Of a stretch of DNA of 64,000 bases, positions 54,791-64,000 are shown piece by piece (within the stretch, counting starts at the first letter, position 1; each line of letters starts with the position of its first letter). Source of the stretch: Parahoeflea olei (lineage in GTDB: Bacteria > Pseudomonadota > Alphaproteobacteria > Rhizobiales > Rhizobiaceae); the NCBI RefSeq assembly GCF_001703635.1, contig NZ_LQZT01000048.1:146480-210479 (forward strand), given 5' to 3'. Below the pieces are notes generated by a model that did not search any database, was not told the origin of the DNA, and saw only the letters and a program-made list of their open reading frames with translations. The position numbers and the translations under genes are program-made.

Positions 54791-56053
54791 TCAGTCAAGC
54801 GACTTGAGCAAGTCGGGGCTCGGGAAGCAGGTGGGCTTCAGGCCCTTCTTCCCCTGCCACTCGCCGATCGACCGCCGGGTCTTGTAGCCGGGCAGGCCGT
54901 CGGCGCCGCCCACGTCATAGCCCTGCCGTTCGAGCGAGGATTGCAGTTTCGCGATATCCGAGCGCAGCATCGTACCGGTGTTGCTCCACGGCGTGACGAA
55001 GGCGCCGCCGCCATGGGCGATGCGATCGGCCAGATTGCCGATGAACAGCGCGTAGAGATCGGAATTGTTGTATTCCTTGATCACGTAGAAATTGGGCGTG
55101 ACCACGAATTCCGGGCCGAAGTTGCCGGCCGGAACCAGCACCATGCCGGGCGCGGAACGCTCGTGCTCCGGAAACGGCCGGCCGGAAATGCGGATGATCC
55201 CCATTTCGGTGAGCTTGCCGATCGGCTGCGCCCGGTCGGGGCCTTCGAGCGCACAGGTCACCCTTTGCGGGATGACCGCCTCGAAACCCCAGTCGCGGCC
55301 GCGCACCCATCCCTTGTCCGCGAGATAATTGGCGATCGAAGCCAGTGCGTCCGCCGTGGAGTTCCAGATGTCGCGCTTGCCGTCGCCATCGAAATCGACC
55401 GCATGGGCGAGATAACTCGACGGCAGGAACTGGGGCTGGCCCATGGCGCCCGCCCAGGACCCCTTCATCGCCGAAGCCGGGACATCACCTCGTTCGAGGA
55501 TCTGCAGGGCGGCGAGGATTTCCTTTCGGAACAGCTCGGGCCGGGTCGACATGAAGGCCTTGGTGGAGAGAACCCGAACCGCCGAATGCGGGATCTTGGC
55601 GCGACCGAAGCCCGATTCCCGGCCCCAGATCGCGACGATGATTGATGCCGGCACGCCGTAGCGCTGCTCGATCTTGCGCAACAGGCTGGAATGGCGCTGC
55701 ATCAGCGAGCGGCCGGAAGCCGCCAGCCCCTGCAGGCTCTTTTCACTGAAATAGGCGCCGGGGCTCTTGAATTCGGCCTGGCTCTGGGCGCGCTTTTTCG
55801 GCTTCGGAAAGCCCGGCGGCGCCAGATCCGGCAGGTCCCAATCGAGAGAGACGCCCTGAAAGGCTTGCTCGAACACGGATTTCGAGACGCCCAGACGCTT
55901 CGCCTCCGGCCACAGGTCAGCGTCGAGCCACTGGCGGAACTGGGCCTCGACACCGGCCTTGGTGGCGGCATGGGCCTGCAGCACCCCTCCGACGGGGAAC
56001 GTCAGGGCGCAGAGGAGAATCACGAGCGAGGCGAGATGCGGGAGGCGAATCAT
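54791..56053 (-). CDS. Lytic murein transglycosylase, MltB family, with peptidoglycan-binding domain
   Basis: A 420-aa periplasmic enzyme that cleaves peptidoglycan glycan strands to 1,6-anhydro-muropeptides. There is an N-terminal signal (residues 1-30), an SLT_2 domain with catalytic Glu (E146) in AIWGRESGFG, and MGQPQFLPSSYLAHAVDFDGDGKRDIW. A C-terminal PG_binding_1 domain covers about residues 355-415 (LQSSLERQGYDVGGADGLPGYKTRRSI). It begins the minus-strand core block running from dnaX and is downstream of ridA by about 60 bp. Confidence 0.93.
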   Translation of the reverse strand: MIRLPHLASLVILLCALTFPVGGVLQAHAATKAGVEAQFRQWLDADLWPEAKRLGVSKSVFEQAFQGVSLDWDLPDLAPPGFPKPKKRAQSQAEFKSPGAYFSEKSLQGLAASGRSLMQRHSSLLRKIEQRYGVPASIIVAIWGRESGFGRAKIPHSAVRVLSTKAFMSTRPELFRKEILAALQILERGDVPASAMKGSWAGAMGQPQFLPSSYLAHAVDFDGDGKRDIWNSTADALASIANYLADKGWVRGRDWGFEAVIPQRVTCALEGPDRAQPIGKLTEMGIIRISGRPFPEHERSAPGMVLVPAGNFGPEFVVTPNFYVIKEYNNSDLYALFIGNLADRIAHGGGAFVTPWSNTGTMLRSDIAKLQSSLERQGYDVGGADGLPGYKTRRSIGEWQGKKGLKPTCFPSPDLLKSLD

Positions 56054-56112
56054 GGCGTCAGCCTAACCCGGCCGGTCGCACAGGAAAACGGCCGTTGCCG
56101 CCTGCCACGGCA

Positions 56113-56502
56113 TCAATCTTGGCGAAACGCCTCGACTTCGATCTCGGTCAGCAGGTTCTCGTGCGCGAGCCCCGCGACAATCACATAGGTCGACGCCGGG
56201 GCATGTCCCCCGAGCATGCGGTCGCGGATCTCGCGGTAGGCGGCGACATTGCCGGGCGCGACGTCATAAACCCGGATGGCCACGATATCGGCAATGTCGA
56301 AGCCGGCAGCGGCAACAGCCGCCAGCGCATTGCGCCAGGCCTGCTCGGTCTGGGGGCCGTAGCCTTCAACCATCCGGCCCTCGGGCGTCACGCCGATCTG
56401 GCCGGAGACGATCAGGCGGCGGCCGGGGCCCGACATCTCCACCGCCTGCACATAGTTCGACGCCGGCTTCGGCAGGCTGTCGGGATTGAAGAAACGCGGC
56501 AT
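56113..56502 (-). CDS. RidA/YjgF family protein
   Basis: A 129-aa trimeric RidA-family protein. The VSGQIGVTPEGRMVEGYGPQTEQAW segment and a VYDVAP region fit the family; the usual C-terminal catalytic-type arginine region is less clear (ASTYVIVAGLAHENLLTEIEVEAF). RidA hydrolyses reactive enamine/imine intermediates; several subfamilies have other roles. It starts 11 bp after the recR stop and is probably in the same transcript. Confidence 0.88.
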   Translation of the reverse strand: MPRFFNPDSLPKPASNYVQAVEMSGPGRRLIVSGQIGVTPEGRMVEGYGPQTEQAWRNALAAVAAAGFDIADIVAIRVYDVAPGNVAAYREIRDRMLGGHAPASTYVIVAGLAHENLLTEIEVEAFRQD

Positions 56503-56513
56503 GGCGGGCCTCG

Positions 56514-57119
56514 CTAAAATGCGGTGCGGGCGCGGATGGCGGCCGCGAGCGTGCCTTCGTCGAGATAGTCGAGTTCACCGCCGACCGGAACGCCATGGGC
56601 GAGACGGGTGATCTTGACGTCGAAACCTGCCAGCTGATCGGTGATGTAATGGGCGGTGGTCTGGCCTTCGACGGTGGCATTGACCGCGATCAGGATCTCA
56701 CGCACGCCGCCCTGGGCGACGCGATCGACGAGCTTGCCGATCGTCAGGTCGTCGGGGCCGACGCCATCGAGCGGCGACAGCGTGCCGCCGAGCACGTGAT
56801 AGCCGGCATTCATCGCCGCGGCCCGTTCCAGCGCCCACAGGTCGGCGACATCCTCGACGACGATCAGCACGCTCTGGTCGCGCGTCGCGTCACAGCAGAC
56901 CGCGCAGGGGTCGGAGGTGTCGGCATTGCCGCAGGTCGAGCAGATGCGGACCTTGTCGAAGGCCTCGGTCATGGCCAGCGCCAGGGGACCCATCAGCTGG
57001 TCCTTCTTCTTGATCAGGTGCAGCGCCGCGCGCCGTGCCGAACGCGGCCCGAGCCCCGGCACGCGGGCAAGAAGCTGGATCAGGCGCTCGATCTCGGGGC
57101 CGGTCACACGTTTTTGCAT
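56514..57119 (-). CDS. recR: Recombination mediator protein RecR
   Basis: A 201-aa RecR. It has the helix-hairpin-helix LARVPGLGPRSARRAALHL, a four-Cys zinc finger CSTCGNADTSDPCAVC (about residues 59-74), and a Toprim domain with VVEDVADLWALE and GVGPDDL. It works with RecO and RecF to load RecA at gaps. GGAGG precedes ATG 57119. The order dnaX-ybaB-recR is conserved widely in bacteria. Confidence 0.97.
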   Translation of the reverse strand: MQKRVTGPEIERLIQLLARVPGLGPRSARRAALHLIKKKDQLMGPLALAMTEAFDKVRICSTCGNADTSDPCAVCCDATRDQSVLIVVEDVADLWALERAAAMNAGYHVLGGTLSPLDGVGPDDLTIGKLVDRVAQGGVREILIAVNATVEGQTTAHYITDQLAGFDVKITRLAHGVPVGGELDYLDEGTLAAAIRARTAF

Positions 57120-57147
57120 CTTTACCTCCGGCCTCGGCCCGTCGCCG

Positions 57148-57471
57148 TCAGAACGGCAGCTTCATGCCGGGGGGGATCGGCAGGCCGGCGGTCAGTTCCT
57201 TGGTGCGCTCGGCCATCGCCGTCTCGACCTTGGCCTTGGCGTCGTTGTGGGCGGCAAGGATCAGGTCCTCGAGGATCTCGACATCGTCTTCCTTGAACAG
57301 CGAGCGATCGATGGAAATGCCCTTCATCAGGCCCTTGCCCGACAGGCGCACGCTGACCATGCCGCCGCCGGCCACGCCTTCGCATTCGAGTTCGGCAAGC
57401 TCTTCCTGCATGCGTTCCATCTTGGCCTGCATGTCCTTGATCTTGCCCATCATGCCCATGATGTCTTTCAT
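57148..57471 (-). CDS. YbaB/EbfC family nucleoid-associated protein
   Basis: A 107-aa DNA-binding protein that starts with MKDIMGMMGKIKDMQAKMERMQEEL, the helical tweezer arm of the family, and ends with IPPGMKLPF. ATG 57471 follows GGAGAG. It lies between dnaX and recR, as in most bacteria. Its role is probably in nucleoid organisation or gene control. Confidence 0.95.
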   Translation of the reverse strand: MKDIMGMMGKIKDMQAKMERMQEELAELECEGVAGGGMVSVRLSGKGLMKGISIDRSLFKEDDVEILEDLILAAHNDAKAKVETAMAERTKELTAGLPIPPGMKLPF

Positions 57472-57540
57472 CGCAATCTCTCCTTGTTGAATTCAGGGAT
57501 GGCCGGCGCCGGCCATGCGCGCTGCCCGCGTCCGGGCCGC

Positions 57541-58929
57541 CTAGTCCGCCTCGTCGCCGCCATCGGGGTCGTCCGGCAGGATGTCACCGTCCTCGGACGG
57601 GGTCACCGCCCCGTCGAGCAGCGTTTCCTCGGTGACGGCAATGCGCACGTCGGTGATGCGCGCGCCGGGGAATTTCGCGAGAATCGCCGCAACATCGGGG
57701 TCCTGGCGGGCGTCGCTCACGAGCGCGTCGCGCTTGGCGGCCTCGCGCTCGGAAATCGTCGGCGCGCCCTCCTCGCGGCTCAGCGCCACGCTCCACTTGG
57801 CTCCAGTCCAGTCGGTCAGCTTCTTGACCAGTTCGCCGGGCAGGCTCGAGCTCGCATCGGGGGTCAGGCTGATTTCCAGCCGACCCGGCTCGATCCGGAC
57901 AAGCCGCACATTGGTGCGGATCTGCACCTTCATGGCGATGTCGCGGTATTTCTCCGCAAGCGCCACCATGTCCTCGAGCGAGGCGACGGCAATGGTTTCC
58001 ACCGGCTCGGCCACGGCCGGCGCGGCGATTGTGGGTTCGGCGGAATGGGCGAGACGCATCGACGGCTGCCCGGCGGGGCCGGCGCCCTGCGGCATCCGGC
58101 GGTCGCCGACAGCGCGCGCGGTGGCGCCTCCGCCCGATGGCGCCTGACCGCCTGCCGGGCCAGGAGCGCCGGTCATCGAGCCGCCGGCATTCTGTGCCGC
58201 CTTCGCCGCGTCCTCGGGCGAGGGCAGGCTCGCGGCATGGGCGATGCGGATCAGCGCCATCTCGGCCGCGGCCGCGGGCCGGCTCGAGGTGTCGGTCTCG
58301 GTGATGCCCTTGAGCAGCATCTGCCAGACGCGCGACAGCACCACGGTCGACAGCCTGTCGGCGAAATCCGCGCCGCTTTCGCGCTCGGTTTGCGTCAACG
58401 ACGGGTCTTCGGCCGCTTCCGGCACGAATTTGAGCCGGGTGACGAGATGGGTGAAATCCGCCAGATCCGTGAGGATCACCGGCGGGCTGGCGCCCGAATC
58501 ATACTGGTCGCGGAAACTTGCAAGCGCGGCCGCCACGTCCCCCTCCATCAGCGCGCCGAACAGGCCGACGATGCGCGACCGGTCGGCAAGGCCGAGCATG
58601 GAGCGGACAGCCTCGGCATCGACCGCGCCGCCGCCATGGGCGATCGCCTGGTCGAGCAGCGACAGCCCGTCGCGCACTGACCCTTCGGCGGCGCGGGCGA
58701 TCATGGCCAGCGATTCGTCGTCGATGGAAATGCCTTCCTGGGCGGAGACATTGCGGAAATGGGTGACGAGCAGGCCCGAATCGATACGGCGCAGATCGAA
58801 GCGCTGGCAGCGCGACAGCACCGTGATCGGCACCTTGCGGATCTCGGTGGTGGCGAAGATGAACTTCACATGCGCCGGGGGCTCCTCCAGCGTCTTGAGC
58901 AAGCCGTTGAAGGCCTGGTTCGAGAGCAT
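57541..58929 (-). pseudogene. dnaX: dnaX (DNA polymerase III tau/gamma), 5'-truncated at a chimeric junction
   Basis: The 462-codon remnant begins at MLSNQAFNGLLKTLEEPP, which in DnaX follows the Walker B and DEVH region. It goes on through FIFATTEIRKVP, the arginine-finger SRCQRFDLRR, AEGSVRDGLSLLDQAI and the tau tail. Homology stops at 58929. The first roughly 140 or more residues, including Walker A (GxxGxGKT) and the zinc site, are missing, and the DNA continues into chvG on the other strand. dnaX is essential, so a full copy must exist elsewhere or this join is an assembly error. Gene order with ybaB-recR downstream is normal. Confidence 0.93.
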
Positions 58930-59344
58930 GCTGAAGGTCGACGGCCGCGCCAACCCGAAATCCGCCTTCACCGTGATCGGCCATGACTTGCGGCTCGGGC
59001 AGGTGATCACCAACCTGATCGAGAATGCCCGCTCCTTCGTGCCCGAGACCGGCGGCCGCATCACCATCCGCCTCGGCCGTCGCAAGTCGACGGTGCGGAT
59101 CCTGATCGAGGACAACGGCCCCGGCATCCGCGCCGAGGTGATCGACCGGGTGTTCGAGCGGTTCTACACCGACCGCCCCGACGGCGAGGATTTCGGCCAG
59201 AATTCGGGCCTCGGCCTGTCGATCAGCCGCCAGATCATCGAGGCCCATGGCGGCCACCTGACCGCGGAGAACATCCCCGGAAAGGAAGAGGGCAAATGGG
59301 CCGGCGCGCGCTTCATCATCGAGCTTCCGGGCGAGCGGACGTGA
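58930..59344 (+). pseudogene. chvG: chvG (sensor histidine kinase), only the C-terminal ATPase domain
   Basis: About 137 codons remain. They encode the HATPase domain of a ChvG/ExoS kinase: N box GHDLRLGQVITNLIENARSF, G1 EDNGPGI, F box FERFYTDRPDGEDFGQNS, and G2 GLGLSISRQIIEAHGG. The sensor, membrane, HAMP and His domains are absent because homology starts abruptly near 58934, next to dnaX on the opposite strand. ChvG with ChvI senses acid and host conditions in rhizobia and Agrobacterium. The stop at 59344 overlaps the GTG start of hprK, as usual for this locus. No promoter or start for a stand-alone protein is evident. Confidence 0.92.
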
Positions 59345-59835
59345 CCGGAGAGGCGGCGTCCGGCACGGTCAACCTGCATGCGACCGCGATCGTGGTCGGG
59401 GCAACCGGGCTTCTGTTCCTGGGGCCGTCCGGAGCGGGCAAGAGCCGCACCGCCTTTGCCTGCCTCGCCCAGGCGCGGGCGCGCGGCTGGCATGCGGCGC
59501 TGGTCGCCGACGACCGCACCCTGGTAACGCCCATGCTGACACCTGGCCGCACGCCCGGCGCCGGCCGCCTGATCGCCTCCTGTCCGGCGCCGCTCGAGGG
59601 GCTCGTCGAGCTGCGCGGCACCGGTATCGTCACCGTGCCCCGGACCCCGCGGGCGGTGCTCGACCTTGCCGTGGCGCTGGAGGCGCCGTCGGCCGAGGGC
59701 AGGCTGCCGCCCGAAAATGAAACCTTTTCGTGCGCCGGGACGGCCTTGCCACTCCTGCGTCTGTGGGCTGACGGTGCTGCCGATCCGCTTTCGCGGATTC
59801 TGGCCGGCCGACCGGCGCTGTTTTCGGCACGATGA
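59341..59835 (+). CDS. hprK: HPr kinase/phosphorylase, short alphaproteobacterial form
   Basis: A 164-aa HprK that lacks the N-terminal domain of Gram-positive HprK, as normal in Alphaproteobacteria. The P-loop is GPSGAGKS (residues 28-35), and the DDR element is LVADDRTLV. It (de)phosphorylates a serine of HPr, linking the PTS to regulation. The GTG start at 59341 overlaps the chvG stop (GTGA). It is followed by 154 bp, then EIIA and ptsH. Confidence 0.92.
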   Translation: MTGEAASGTVNLHATAIVVGATGLLFLGPSGAGKSRTAFACLAQARARGWHAALVADDRTLVTPMLTPGRTPGAGRLIASCPAPLEGLVELRGTGIVTVPRTPRAVLDLAVALEAPSAEGRLPPENETFSCAGTALPLLRLWADGAADPLSRILAGRPALFSAR

Positions 59836-59906
59836 CGCGCCATTGCACATTATTGCTGCAAATCCGGCGTTTTTTGGCTTGAACTTCGCCGGCTTCTGGC
59901 CAAGAT

Positions 59907-59934
59907 GAAATCTTGAAGATTTCGCAGCTGCGAA
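59907..59934. repeat. Two overlapping perfect palindromes between hprK and the EIIA gene
   Basis: GAAATCTT-G-AAGATTTC (59907-59923) is a perfect 17-bp interrupted palindrome. TTCGCAGCTGCGAA (59921-59934) is a perfect 14-bp palindrome sharing three bases with it. They lie about 55 bp before the EIIA start. They could be an operator for a promoter of the PTS genes or alternative RNA hairpins. Confidence 0.45.
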
Positions 59935-59989
59935 GCAAGAACCGGCGCCTGGTGATGGACGGGCCGGTCGAAATGCTGCTGGAGGCACT

Positions 59990-60391
59990 ATGATCGGATT
60001 GGTGCTTGTCACCCATGGCAAGCTCGCGGAGGAGTTCCAACATGCGCTGGAGCATGTGGTCGGACCGCAAACCGCAATCGAAACAGTCTGTATCGGGCCC
60101 GAGGATGACATGGACCAACGGCGGCTGGATATCGTCGGCGCGGTGTCGCGCGTCGATTCCGGCCATGGCGTGATCATCCTGACCGACATGTTCGGCGGCA
60201 CGCCGTCCAACCTGTCGATCTCGGTGATGGATGCCGGCCGCATCGAGGTGATTGCCGGCATCAACCTGCCGATGCTGATCAAGCTCGCCGGCGTGCGCGG
60301 CTCCAACGACATGCAGAAGGCGCTGGCCGACGCCCAGGATGCGGGCCGCAAATACATCAACGTGGCAAGCCGCCTGCTGACGGGCAAGTGA
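59990..60391 (+). CDS. PTS EIIA component, mannose family (regulatory PTS)
   Basis: A 133-aa EIIA-Man domain. The phosphoryl-accepting His is H9 in GLVLVTHGKLAEEF, and TDMFGGTPSNLS (about residue 62) is the family signature. Alphaproteobacteria use it in a regulatory phosphorelay without a sugar permease. ATG 59990 has GGAGG close upstream. Its stop overlaps the ptsH start. Confidence 0.94.
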   Translation: MIGLVLVTHGKLAEEFQHALEHVVGPQTAIETVCIGPEDDMDQRRLDIVGAVSRVDSGHGVIILTDMFGGTPSNLSISVMDAGRIEVIAGINLPMLIKLAGVRGSNDMQKALADAQDAGRKYINVASRLLTGK

Positions 60392-60675
60392 TGGACACGC
60401 CAGTGGCCAGGTCGCGATCCTTCATGATCGTCAACAAGCGTGGCCTGCATGCCCGTGCCTCCGCCCGCTTCGTCCAGACCGTGGAAGGTTACGACGCCAT
60501 CGTCCGCGTCACCCGCGAAGGCTCCACCGTCGGCGGAACCTCGATCATGGGCCTGATGATGCTGGCCGCCAGCCCCGGCTGCTCGATCCATGTGGAAGCC
60601 GAAGGCCGCCAGGCCGACGAGGTGCTCGATGCGCTCGGCGCCTTGATCGCGGACCGGTTCGGCGAAGACGCCTGA
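60391..60675 (+). CDS. ptsH: Phosphocarrier protein HPr
   Basis: A 94-aa HPr. The active His is H20 in NKRGLHARASARF, and the HprK-target serine S51 is in GGTSIMGLMML. It relays phosphate from EI to EIIA and is controlled by the HprK encoded upstream. ATG 60391 overlaps the EIIA stop (TGATG); GTG 60388 is an alternative. Confidence 0.95.
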   Translation: MDTPVARSRSFMIVNKRGLHARASARFVQTVEGYDAIVRVTREGSTVGGTSIMGLMMLAASPGCSIHVEAEGRQADEVLDALGALIADRFGEDA

Positions 60676-60682
60676 ACAGCAC

Positions 60683-60698
60683 ATAAAGACATCTTTAT
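60683..60698. promoter_or_regulatory. ATAAAGA-N2-TCTTTAT palindrome upstream of ahcY
   Basis: ATAAAGA (60683-60689) and TCTTTAT (60692-60698) are perfect 7-bp arms around CA, 85 bp or so before the ahcY start. Methionine-cycle genes in Proteobacteria are often controlled by an ArsR-type SahR repressor that binds such AT-rich palindromes. The match is from memory of the motif type and is not tested. Confidence 0.5.
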
Positions 60699-60790
60699 AT
60701 CGTGTTGCCAGTTTCGGCGATTTCTGCTATGGCAGCGGCCATGCAATCCAGCCTGTCCTGTCTGGATCTCAAAACGTTCGGGAAAATCAT

Positions 60791-62188
<1,398 letters not shown>

Positions 62189-62215
62189 TTTTCCGTTCAG
62201 TACCCACAACATATT

Positions 62216-62254
62216 GAAGCCGCATCCTTGACATTTCGGGTGCGGCTTCTTTTT
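62216..62254 (+). terminator. Rho-independent terminator after ahcY
   Basis: GAAGCCGCA (62216-62224) and TGCGGCTTC (62241-62249), extended by TCC/GGG, form a 12-bp stem followed by TTTTT at 62250-62254. It lies 28 bp after the ahcY stop. Confidence 0.85.
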
Positions 62255-62380
62255 GCGCATCTTTCCCCTTCACCGTGATTCGTGAAGCAGCTATGTTTTG
62301 AGCGTTGATTCGTTTTGCGTTGTGGCGGCGCGACGGCGGGTCGGGATGTCTGGTCAATAGGACGGCAAGGGGACGAGGAC

Positions 62381-64000
62381 ATGCCGGTGAACACAGATTC
62401 ACACGGTCCGGACCGGACGGTCGGTATCGGACGCTCCGTGACATCGACCCTCGCCCTCTTCCGCCGCAGGATTCTCACCGCAACCGCTCTGGTCGGCGGA
62501 ATTTTCGGCTCCGCCGGCGCCGCGCTGGCCCAAACCACGGTCGTGGGCGGGCTGTCGGTCTCCTCCCTGGAAGTGATCAATTTCGCCATGGTCATCGGCG
62601 CCATCTCGGCCGCGATGATCTCGGCCATCTGGCTGATCCGCGAGCGCGCCAAGATCGACCTCGAAAATGCCGGCCTGCGCACCGCGCTCGCCGACGTCAA
62701 TGCCAAGCTGTCGCGGCACCAGGCGCTGATCGTCGATCGCGACCGGCGGATCGTGGTCTGGGATGGCGTCGGCCTGCCGGCGGAAATGCTCGGAAACCTC
62801 GCGCCAGAGACCGGCGCACCGGACAAGCTGAGCGATTTCCTGGCCTTCGGCCGCTGGCTGGAGCCCCGGTCCGCCGCCAGCATCGACGACGCCATCGACC
62901 GACTCCGGGCCCAGGCCGAAAGCTTCGACCTGATTGTCGAAACCACGCGCGGCCACGTGATCGAGGCGCAGGGCCGGGTTTCCGGCGGCCGCGCCTTCGT
63001 CCGCTTCCTGACGCTATCGAATGTCCGCGCGGAACTTGCCGAACTCCAGACCGAGCGCGAGCGCCTGCTCAGCACGCTCGATACCTTCCAGTCGCTGTTC
63101 GACGTCATCGACATGCCCGTCTGGCTGCGCAGCCCCGACGGGCGCCTGCTGTGGGTCAACAATGCCTATGCCCGCGCCGTCGAGGGCGAGGATCGCGAAA
63201 GCGTGCTGAACCGCGGCCTGGAGCTGCTCGGCACCGCCGCGCGCGAACGCGTGCGCGCCACGGTGACACCGGAGCGGCCGTTTCTCGACAAGGTCTCGAC
63301 CGTCATTCACGGCCATCGCCGTTTTCTCGAGGTCGCCGACGTCAAGACCCAGGCCGGCACCGCAGGGATCGCGCTCGACGTGTCTCTCGAAGAGGATCTG
63401 CGCGAGGAACTCAGGCGCACGATCCAGAGCCACGCCGAAACGCTCGACCATCTGGCGACCCCGGTGGCGATCTTCGATCGCGACCAGCGGCTGCAATTCC
63501 ACAACCAGGCGTTCCAGCGCCTGTGGGAACTCGACACGCCGTTCCTCGCCCGCAGGCCCGACAATGCCGAATTTCTCGAGCGGCTGCGCGCCGAGGGCAA
63601 ACTCCCCGAGCCGCACAACTGGCGGGAATGGAAGGAACAGATGCTCTCGGTCTACCGGGCGGTGGAGACCACGCCGCATCTGTGGCACCTGCCCGACGGC
63701 CAGACGCTCAATGTGTTTGCCAATGCCCATCCCCAGGGCGGGGTGACCTGGGTGTTCGAGAACCTGACCGAGAAGGTCGATCTCGAGACCCGCTACAACA
63801 CGCTGCTGCAGGTTCAGGGCGAAACCATCGACAATCTCGCCGAAGGCGTGGCGGTGTTCGGTCCCGACGGCAAGATCAGGCTGTCGAACCCGTCCTTCCG
63901 GGCGCTCTGGGGCTTGAACGATCAGCAGGTCAAGCCCGGCACCCATATCCGCTCGATTGCCGAAGCCTGCGAACCCTCGCACCGCGAGCCTGACGGCTGG
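62381..64000 (+). CDS. divL: DivL-like PAS-domain sensor kinase, N-terminal part (runs off right edge)
   Basis: The frame from ATG 62381 (GAGGAC just upstream) stays open for 540 codons to the window end. An N-terminal hydrophobic region has two spans (residues about 28-50 and 60-82). A string of PAS-like domains follows (for example LFDVIDMPVWLRSPDGRLLWVNNAYARAVEG and LDHLATPVAIFDRDQRLQFHNQAFQRLW). The histidine-kinase core lies beyond the window, so the usual His-to-Tyr change of DivL cannot be checked. DivL links CckA/CtrA cell-cycle signalling. Position after ahcY is typical of Rhizobiales. Confidence 0.85.
   Translation, partial: MPVNTDSHGPDRTVGIGRSVTSTLALFRRRILTATALVGGIFGSAGAALAQTTVVGGLSVSSLEVINFAMVIGAISAAMISAIWLIRERAKIDLENAGLRTALADVNAKLSRHQALIVDRDRRIVVWDGVGLPAEMLGNLAPETGAPDKLSDFLAFGRWLEPRSAASIDDAIDRLRAQAESFDLIVETTRGHVIEAQGRVSGGRAFVRFLTLSNVRAELAELQTERERLLSTLDTFQSLFDVIDMPVWLRSPDGRLLWVNNAYARAVEGEDRESVLNRGLELLGTAARERVRATVTPERPFLDKVSTVIHGHRRFLEVADVKTQAGTAGIALDVSLEEDLREELRRTIQSHAETLDHLATPVAIFDRDQRLQFHNQAFQRLWELDTPFLARRPDNAEFLERLRAEGKLPEPHNWREWKEQMLSVYRAVETTPHLWHLPDGQTLNVFANAHPQGGVTWVFENLTEKVDLETRYNTLLQVQGETIDNLAEGVAVFGPDGKIRLSNPSFRALWGLNDQQVKPGTHIRSIAEACEPSHREPDGW

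Noticed and set aside
58244..58929. Upstream extension of the chvG frame as a novel sensor domain
   Set aside because: It is the antisense of dnaX, which shows clear conserved motifs on the other strand.
58930..59127. N-terminal extension of the dnaX frame across the junction as a new 528-aa fusion protein
   Set aside because: Residues before MLSNQAFNG are the antisense of chvG and have no DnaX features; the open frame is fortuitous.
62305..63993. Plus-strand 562-codon frame over the last 1.7 kb
   Set aside because: The product is Arg/Pro-rich without any domain. The frame from 62381 encodes membrane spans and PAS domains and stays open to the edge, so that is the real gene (DivL-like).

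Overview
The window is about 65% GC and gene-dense, and it reads as alphaproteobacterial chromosome, most likely Rhizobiales (Hyphomicrobiales, Rhizobiaceae or Phyllobacteriaceae type). The evidence is the order chvG-hprK-EIIA(Man)-ptsH-ahcY-divL with a short HprK, the mltB-ridA-recR-ybaB-dnaX run, and the number of ABC and TRAP uptake systems each next to its own small regulator. No rRNA, tRNA, CRISPR array, insertion sequence or phage gene was seen. All assignments come from reading motifs and gene order; no database search was possible.

Layout. (1) 1-4485: the 5' half of a BenE-type permease, a divergent MocR/PdxR-type regulator, a serine hydroxymethyltransferase and a YggS-type PLP-homeostasis protein. 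Copies of an 8-bp motif (CCAGACCA/TGGTCTGG) lie before the regulator and before glyA. (2) 4592-15791: a DeoR regulator divergent from an operon with an LsrF-type aldolase, a fused class II aldolase/SDR, an Rbs-type ABC transporter whose binding-protein gene is frameshifted, a LyxK-like FGGY kinase and a GlpD/EryB-like dehydrogenase. It looks like a polyol or sugar pathway of unknown substrate. (3) 15830-24413: an IclR regulator and an SDR, then a second ABC sugar system with a Tat-type binding protein, followed by a cupin, a BlcC/AttM-like lactonase, a fumarylacetoacetase-family hydrolase and another SDR. This set fits non-phosphorylative L-sugar oxidation (dehydrogenase, lactonase, diketo-acid hydrolase). 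(4) 24538-33707: on the minus strand, an enolase-superfamily dehydratase, a rhodanese, a hydroxyacid dehydrogenase and a complete Dpp/Opp-type ABC transporter, with a divergent GntR regulator. (5) 33779-48900: prpE, then minus-strand genes for a TRAP transporter with an aminotransferase, a GlcD-type FAD oxidase with a PLP transsulfuration enzyme, and a kinase/aldolase/hydroxyacid-dehydrogenase/stand-alone E1-transketolase cluster that includes a candidate 51-aa small gene. (6) 49158-54549: two aldehyde dehydrogenases and a BisC-type molybdoenzyme. (7) 54791-64000: core genes (mltB-like, ridA, recR, ybaB, dnaX, chvG, hprK, PTS EIIA, ptsH, ahcY, divL).

The most important anomaly is near 58930. 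There dnaX (minus) and chvG (plus) meet head to head and both lose their 5' ends. Both are core genes, so this is either an assembly chimera or the breakpoint of an inversion. Together with the frameshifted binding-protein gene at 9394-9450, it calls for checking sequence integrity. The leading biological leads are the uncharacterised polyol-type operon, the mixed enolase/rhodanese/Dpp operon, the kinase/aldolase/E1 cluster with its small ORF, and several sharp operator-like repeats at divergent promoters.
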